64,000 nt of DNA from Euonymus europaeus (Eukaryota > Streptophyta > Magnoliopsida > Celastrales > Celastraceae). This document shows positions 58,345 to 64,000 of the stretch, piece by piece. How positions within the stretch are numbered: the first letter of the stretch is position 1; each line of letters begins with the position of its first letter. The DNA lies in contig OY756970.1 of NCBI GenBank assembly GCA_963580455.1, positions 13,392,001-13,456,000 on the forward strand, written 5' to 3'. A program made the translations under genes and the position numbers. The notes beneath the pieces are model-generated. The model ran no database searches and was not told the origin of the DNA. It worked only from the letters and a program-made list of their open reading frames with translations.

Positions 58345-60415
58345 GACACTAATCTAAGGCAAGGTTGTTCCTTATTTTCCTTTGAATCTTTTTCTTGTTT
58401 CATATTTTTGATTTCGGTTTTAAGTTTAGCAATATCCTGTTGGAGTGTTTTAATGCTAGGGTTTGGAGTTTTCATGGTAATCTCTGTAACAGAAGATGTA
58501 TGATTATGAGGTTCTATTTTAATATTTTCGTCATCTGATCACTCATCTGTATCGTTTAAAGTTAAGTCTATTTTCGTCATTAATTCTTGATCTAATTGTA
58601 ATTTTTTAATCCTTTTTCGAACACCACAGTATCGTGTCCAATGATTAGATTTATTACAATGTTTACAAGTAATTCTTTTATCCTGAGATTTATCATTGTT
58701 TTCAGAAGAAGAACCAGAGCTTTGTATAAGGTTATTGGAAGATTTTTTTACTTTATCTAAATTATGAATTGTTGAGGTTCCTAAGGATTTATTTTTCTGA
58801 CAAGAGGATTGATGTAGATCAATGTGAAGAGCTTGTATTTTCTGATCAATTGCTGTTTGGAAACTAATGTCCTTCGTAGAAGATTTAGCTTTAGTTAATG
58901 ACGGACGTTCGGACTTAAGAATGGATTGCTGAGTACCCTCATTCCAGGTCTGAACCTTGGTTGGAGCATTGATGGAGGAATCTAAAGTTTTGGAAAATTT
59001 GGAAGATTTTGAAGATTTTGAAGCTTTTGAGGCTTTTGGAGTAAAAGGATAAGATGCCCAATCAATGCTGGGGTCATCACTGTCTAACTCAAAGTATTCA
59101 AAGAATGGCAGTTGTTTTTGTATTAGTTCGAGAAAATCATAATATCGGTTTTGAATAGACTGTCTTTTCTCACCTGCATAATGACTGAGGAACCAGTCTC
59201 TTTTGGCTGTATTTTGAGAAGAATAAAAATCTTTTTGTAATGATTGTTTGTCGATAACAAAATTATCACAGATAAGAACATTTAACTCTGGGTCATTATT
59301 ATCAACCATTTGAGAATAAGTTGGTGACATTGGTTCTTGGGTGGTACTGGTTTGGGATTCTGGTTGTTGAACATTGTAAAATGGTTTTGGTATTGAACCA
59401 GAATGATTAACTCCACTTAAATCAGGATGATAAGAAGTACTTGGGTTGGATGAAAATTGATTTTTTACTTTATAAGAAGTACTTGGAGTAGAAAAGGAGT
59501 TCCTAGGAGGAATTCCTGACTCCGATCTAAAAGATGAAGTGGATGAACTACGATTGAATTTTTGTAAAACAATTGAATGTCGTCTAGAACTAAAAGTAAT
59601 TTCTACTTTTCCATCACTGGATTGAGTAACTTGTTCTATGTTGTGTTTTCTATTTTCTTTGGAGGTACAGCCCCTTGTAACTCCCAGGTTGTAGGTAAGG
59701 TAATCTCATCCCACTTAATTGTGCGTGGAAGAGTCATATTGGATCTGGCAATGTCAGTCTGAATTAATAAGGTTTCTCCTTTGGGAGATTTTCTTAAGGC
59801 TTTGGATCCAAATGCTGAAGACATAACTTTATAATGAATCCTGTAGATTAAAGAAATTGGAAGAGATCCTGAAGACATCTTATAATTGTGAGTTTTGATG
59901 TTAACAGTGAGTGCATCTAAAAGGTTTTGATCACTTAATGAAACTGTAAAATTCGGGTAACAATCAAAATAAATTGGACCACTGCAGAGGCTAGTTTCAA
60001 CTGTACCTAAGAGTGAATAATTGAATTCTAACATTCTACAATCACGTAAACATAAAAGAATCGATGTATCTAAACCTTCACGAGTTAAGGGTTTAATACC
60101 GATCTGGACTAATCCTATATGAAGATAGTTATATTTTTGCTTATGTTTCTCTAACGATTTCTGGGTTAGAAGCTTAATGGTTTCATATGACTTAAACAGT
60201 TTAATATCTCTTTCTTCAGTTTTAATCGTATAATCATTACGACTTAGGATATTAAATCTGGATTCCTTTTTATATATTTTGTTTATTTAAACTCGGGGAA
60301 TATCCCAATCATCAACGTCCCTAACTAAATCTTCAAGATTAATTTCTTCTTGATCGACGATTCTATCGTCTGATATAGTTGAAGAGGTAGAAGTTGATCT
60401 AAAAAGAGAACTCAT
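58345..60415 (-). pseudogene. A4 movement protein and zinc-knuckle region (fullest copy)
   Basis: The ATG is at 60,413-60,415. It is the only copy that keeps the movement-protein core: a 30K-superfamily domain with HIGLVQIGIKPLTREGLDTS (about 60,060-60,120), then SGPIYFDCYPNFTVSLSDQN and a segment ending RTIKWDEITLPTTWELQG. Lesions: GAA to TAA near 60,287, a missing T near 59,641, and TGA for TCA at 58,539. The Ser-rich linker, YYDFLELIQKQLPFFEYFEL, the knuckle CKHCNKSNHWTRYC (about 58,625-58,667) and the coiled-coil KTLQQDIAKLKTEIKNMKQ follow. At about 58,340 the sequence changes from A-type to B-type. 30K proteins open plasmodesmata for spread. Confidence 0.85.
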
Positions 60416-61732
60416 GTTTGATTAATACCCTCAACTTGATGCTTTACCAAGGATATCGCGCTGGCACTTAATGGGCTGTCCGTCGCCCCTTACTGGCCCT
60501 ATTTTGTCCTTGGTTTCCACAAAGCATTAGCATGGTATGCAATCAACCATAAGTCCCTTAATATACAACCACTTGCCCCAACCTCTGATACCATAACGGG
60601 AAGGATCATGCAAGCAGGGAAGAAACTAAGCTATTCGATTCAGTTAACGAGTTGAAGCTTGTGATCCTCACAGAGCCTCACTAAACTCAATATATAAATT
60701 GGACTCAACAGACTTAATTGTCCTGAGTCGCCTTGATTATAACAAAGAAATGGAGGAAGAAGAACAGAGATCTATAAACATAAAATTAAGTAAAGCAAGA
60801 ACAAGAACATAAATAAATTTAACAATGCTAAAGCAATTGCAATATCAAGCATTATAAAATAAATGATGAACAAAAGAACATAAAAACTTCTGGGCTTTAT
60901 AACCACAGGCGGCAGAGCCGACCGTTTGTGGCGCCGTCGAAGCAAGACATAAATAAAACAATAATAGAGGCGGTAGAACCAGCCATAAGATGAACAATAT
61001 ATGAACAATTAAACAATAAAGGCGGTTAAACCAGCCATAGATATTATTGAATGCATTCAAAAGCTGCAAGTAAGAAACAAGATAAACTTACAGACTTTTG
61101 AATGCCTGCTTGTAGCTTACATTGAGAGGAGGGAACTCTATAATTCCCGTTTCTGATAAGAGGGGAAGGTTTTGAGAGAGGAGAGGTTGAGAGATTTCTA
61201 AGTTCCAAGCCAAAGATGTCTAAGAACCAAAAGATTTGTAAGAGCCAAAAGATTTGTAAGAGCCAAAAGATGATAAACTAAGGCATAGGTGGTCTCTTTT
61301 ATAGATTAAGAGATCATCTTTACAATGATAAAAGTTAAATAGTGGAACTTGAATAGTGGTCAATGTCTCCCACCTTTTGAAATGATGTTCCACTTTTGAT
61401 AATGGTGCTTTTATGGAAAAGCAATAACCTTGTCTTTTTGTCCATAATGTCTTCATGTTTCATGTTTGGACCCGAAAGGGTAAAATGGTATTTTTAGCAA
61501 ATACCCAGCTGTCAACGGATTTGCCATTTTCTTTAGCACCGACCGTTTGAGGTGGAATAGCTAAGTCGATTAACCCAGACTTAGTTAGGTACCTTATAGG
61601 ATTTTTGGGTTTTTGAGTAAAACCTCCAACTTTCAACGGATTTGGTTAATTCTTTACCACCTACCGTTTGAGGTGGAATAGCCAAGCCATAACTGGGCAT
61701 GATCAGGTTTGAGATGAATTTCTTAAAATCAT
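60416..61732 (-). promoter_or_regulatory. viral promoter/leader between A5 and A4
   Basis: In transcription order: two 121-bp repeats (CAACGG at 61,634 and 61,513), TATA box CTATAAAA (61,297-61,304), uORF ATGTAA (61,117-61,122), stem-loop (61,053-61,105, one T-to-C change in an arm), primer site (60,582-60,593). It has a short extra duplication of AAGATTTGTAAGAGCC (61,228-61,268). It has one 121-bp unit fewer than the leaders of A1 and A2. Confidence 0.8.
60582..60593 (-). other. initiator tRNA-Met primer-binding site (A4)
   Basis: The minus strand reads TGGTATCAGAGG, same context as the other three. Confidence 0.9.
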
Positions 61733-62176
61733 TTAAAACTCATCTACCCATGCATCGGGTTCATCTTCAAATTCATCCCAAAATTCTTCCATACTATCGA
61801 TGGAATCATTATTTTCTAAAGCTTCTTCTTCTTCAATAAATTGATTGATAAAATCGTGAACATGATCAGTAATAAGATCAAATAAAATCTGATCACGTAT
61901 TTGAGAGAAGAGTGCGATTTCAAGAATGTTTTTTCGCAAATCATAAGGTAAGTCAAAATAATGGAAAATACGCAAACATTCGATTTTAACATTGTCAGCA
62001 TTTAAGATAGGGTATGCCCAACATTCTTCCCAATCATCCCAAGAATGAAGAACAACATTAATTTGATCTTTCTCGAGTTCAAGATAAACGTAATTGGGTT
62101 TTTTGGGACAGAAATCATTTGAAAATATGGGAGTTGAAAAACTTGCTAAAATATATTTAAGTGAATCAGAAGCCAT
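61733..62176 (-). CDS. A5 ORF4: acidic small viral protein, intact
   Basis: 147 codons from ATG (62,174-62,176), nearly identical to A1 ORF4, with only scattered substitutions (for example ILASF for ILARF and NADNV for NANNV). Full length in two of three copies. Function unknown. Confidence 0.7.
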   Translation of the reverse strand: MASDSLKYILASFSTPIFSNDFCPKKPNYVYLELEKDQINVVLHSWDDWEECWAYPILNADNVKIECLRIFHYFDLPYDLRKNILEIALFSQIRDQILFDLITDHVHDFINQFIEEEEALENNDSIDSMEEFWDEFEDEPDAWVDEF

Positions 62177-62184
62177 TTTAAACT

Positions 62185-62364
62185 TTAAACTCGAGAGATA
62201 ATATCAGCACGATTTTGAGAAATCCAAACAGGGGGAGCCTGTTGATAAGGATGAGCAATGTGCCACCTGATAATCTGAATAGATAACCTTTTATTTTCTT
62301 GTGTAAGATCAGATTTAAGATGGTTAAGTCTGTTTACCAGTCGTTTTAATTCAAATGGATGCAT
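62185..62364 (-). pseudogene. A5 ORF3 with an in-frame 69-bp deletion
   Basis: From ATG (62,362-62,364) 59 codons remain. A deletion between two GATAAT copies (joint at 62,197-62,202; compare 31,155-31,160 and 31,224-31,229 in A1) removed 23 codons of the C-terminal helix but kept the normal stop. Confidence 0.65.
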
Positions 62365-62441
62365 AACAAAGATAAAAGAGATAACATTAACCAGTTTACT
62401 GAGAAATTCTTCTTTGATACTGCTAACTGCTGGATAATGTA

Positions 62442-63869
62442 TTATCGATCCTGCAAGAATTCACGTGTTAAGAAATCTGGTAAATTATTATCTTTACCTG
62501 CAATGTGTTCAATATCAAAATCAAAAACACTAAGAATAGCTTGCCATCTAGCAAAAATCTGTTTGGAAGCTATGTTTTGGACATCTTTTTGTAAAACCTC
62601 TTTTGCAGATTTACAATCAACACGAACTAAAAACTTTTGATTTAATAAGTCACCTTGAAACTTTGAAATGCATAAAACAATAGATAAAATTTCTTTTTTA
62701 ATTGTAGAATAATTTTGCTGACTAGGATTCCATTTTTTGGAAGTAAACTGTATGATTTCTTCTTTGCTATTATTTAATTGTTTAAGGATACCACCATAAC
62801 CAATTTCTGAAGCATCTGTTTCAACTATTTTAAAAGCAGTAGGATCAAGAATACATAAACAAGGTAATGTGGGAAGATAAGCCTTGATCCTTTGGATTAT
62901 AGAAGTATGAGTATCCGTCCAAGGAGGAGGATTCTTCTTTAACCTGTCATGTAAAGGTTTGCATATCATTTGAAGGTTAGGATAAAAATCAGCAATATAA
63001 TTTAAACTTCCTAAGAATCTCTGTAATTGATTTTTATCTAATATTTTGTCTGGAAACTTGTCAACAAAATTGATGGATCGTTCAATTGGTATAATAGTAC
63101 CGTGATAAATATTATGACCAAGAAACCGAATATTCGTTTGAAATAATTTAATCTTTGTTTTGGACACAACCAAACCATTGTCTTTAATAATCTTGAGAAA
63201 TTTAAAGAGATGATAAAAATGTTGCTTGATATTATGAGAGAATATCAAAACATCATCAATGTACACAATTAAGAATTGAGAATAAGGATTAAAAATATCA
63301 TTCATAATTTTCTGAAATTCAGAAGGTGCATTCTTTAAACCAAAAGGCATAACATTCCATTCGTATTGTCCAAACGGAACAGTAAAAGCTGTTTTGTATC
63401 TATCTTTTTCTTTAATCTGGATTTGCCAAAAACCAGATTTCATATCAAATTTTGAAAAGATTTTAGCATCATATAACTTAGCTAGTAAGTCTTTTTTATT
63501 TGGGATTGGATAACGAATCCACTGAAGGGCTTTGTTTAAAGGTTTATAATTGATAACAAGTCGAGGAACTCCCCGTTCAATTTCAGCATTCTTGTTAACA
63601 TAAAAAGCAGCACAATTCCAAGGAGACTGACTGTGCCTAATTAATTTTTTATCTAAAAGATCTTGAATCTCTTTTCGGCAGTGTTCTTCTAATTCCTTGT
63701 TCATTTGTATCCCTCGAGCTTTTGTAGGGATATTAATTTCTTGAAAATCTTTTTCATAAGGTAATTGGACAACATGTTTCTTCCTATCCCAGAAGGCAGT
63801 AGGAAGATCAGAGCAAACATCTTTTTCAAAGATATGTTGGAGAGATTCTATTTTTCCTTTGGTTTCTGC
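62442..63869 (-). pseudogene. A5 RT-RNase H, 5' end lost to an LTR fragment
   Basis: RT and RNase H are open and complete: FDMKSGFWQ, FTVPFGQYEWNVMPFGLKNA, YIDD (about 63,249-63,260), TDAS, KKEIL, VDCKSA, NNLPDFLTR, ending LQDR. It is somewhat more diverged from A1 and A2 than they are from each other (for example WNPSQQNYS for WNPTQKHYS). The frame extends upstream through 63,870 into LTR sequence, so the first 24 or so residues of the long frame (from an ATG at 63,941) are not viral. AP is missing. Confidence 0.9.
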
Positions 63870-63945
63870 TGTCACGCCCCGTTTCCGGAGACGCGACTGG
63901 GTGCTCTCTCCGTACCCTTCCCAGGTCACTAGTGTGAACATCCGG
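63870..63945 (-). mobile_element. 76-bp terminal fragment of a Gypsy LTR
   Basis: The plus strand reads TGTCACGCCCCGTTTCCGG and on, the inverse of the last 76 bp of the solo LTR (39,531-39,606) with a few differences. The true LTR end meets viral RT sequence at 63,870. The inner end is cut and joined to viral A sequence. Confidence 0.9.
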
Positions 63946-64000
63946 GATCAAAAGTTTTGGAAAATTTGGAAGATTTTGAAGCTTTTGAGGCCTTTGGAGT
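63946..64000 (-). pseudogene. stub of another A unit (Ser-Lys repeat of linker)
   Basis: It matches the KASKASKSSKFSKT repeat of A1 (about 34,060-34,112) and continues past the window, so the array extends further right. Confidence 0.8.

Noticed and set aside
29903..63869. The array could be LTR retrotransposons with a Met-tRNA primer site
   Set aside because: No integrase, no LTR pairs and no target duplications around units. RT/RNase H, the 30K movement domain and the long structured leader are of caulimovirid type.
1..64000. CRISPR arrays, rRNA or tRNA genes
   Set aside because: None seen. Regular repeats present are 121-bp, 141-bp and palindrome arrays without CRISPR-like spacers, and the tRNA-like signal is only the primer-binding site.

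Overview
This is a repeat-rich plant nuclear window, almost certainly from a flowering plant. It holds Helitrons with GC-hairpin termini, hAT, PIF/Harbinger and CACTA transposons, Ty3/Gypsy LTRs of the chromodomain type, and a large endogenous pararetrovirus (Caulimoviridae) array. I see no intact host gene, rRNA, tRNA or CRISPR array. The species cannot be named from the sequence.

1-29,374 is a nest of transposons. From left to right: a possible gene edge (1-243, minus); foldback elements (461-1,836); a small Helitron (1,906-2,787); a long-TIR MITE (2,981-3,626); a 141-bp tandem repeat (4,380-4,680); an isolated Helitron 3' end (5,413); a hAT element (6,905-12,419) whose transposase is split by a solo LTR with a TTTCA target duplication (7,743-10,142); an LTR fragment; a Helitron carrying captured exons (13,458 to about 18,160); a second, longer member of the small Helitron family (18,419-21,243); and a decayed PIF/Harbinger transposase (about 23,120-24,320) with a MYB-like partner and a pseudo-exon resembling a muniscin-like endocytic adaptor.

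29,375-64,000 is a head-to-tail array of endogenous pararetrovirus copies, nearly all on the minus strand, with two kinds of unit. A units encode a 30K-type movement protein, a zinc-knuckle region, an aspartic protease (AP), reverse transcriptase (RT) and RNase H (RH), then two small ORFs (here ORF3 and ORF4). B units encode a separate capsid-like protein with its own zinc knuckle, a small coiled-coil ORF, a second AP, and a tryptophan-rich protein (ORF X) like the second ORF of florendovirus-type endogenous viruses. Both kinds of unit end in the same promoter/leader, which carries a TATA box, an ATGTAA start-stop uORF 11 nt before an 18-bp stem-loop, and an initiator tRNA-Met primer-binding site. 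On the minus strand the order is: A stub (64,000) - LTR fragment - A5 (RT-RH) - leader - A4 recombined into B within AP - leader - A3 stub - Gypsy pol and 3' LTR - B1 (best preserved) - leader split by a CACTA element - A2 (RH split by a solo LTR) - leader - A1 - leader - inverted B0 stub beside a TA microsatellite.

Together this looks like a two-component pararetrovirus: A supplies movement and replication, B supplies the capsid, and AP plus the control region are shared. The units are fossils broken by nonsense codons, frameshifts, microhomology deletions and transposon insertions. B1 still has three consecutive open frames, and two A copies keep a full-length ORF4. Coordinates of element ends are read from terminal motifs and target duplications. 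Families are named from motif recognition, not from a database search.
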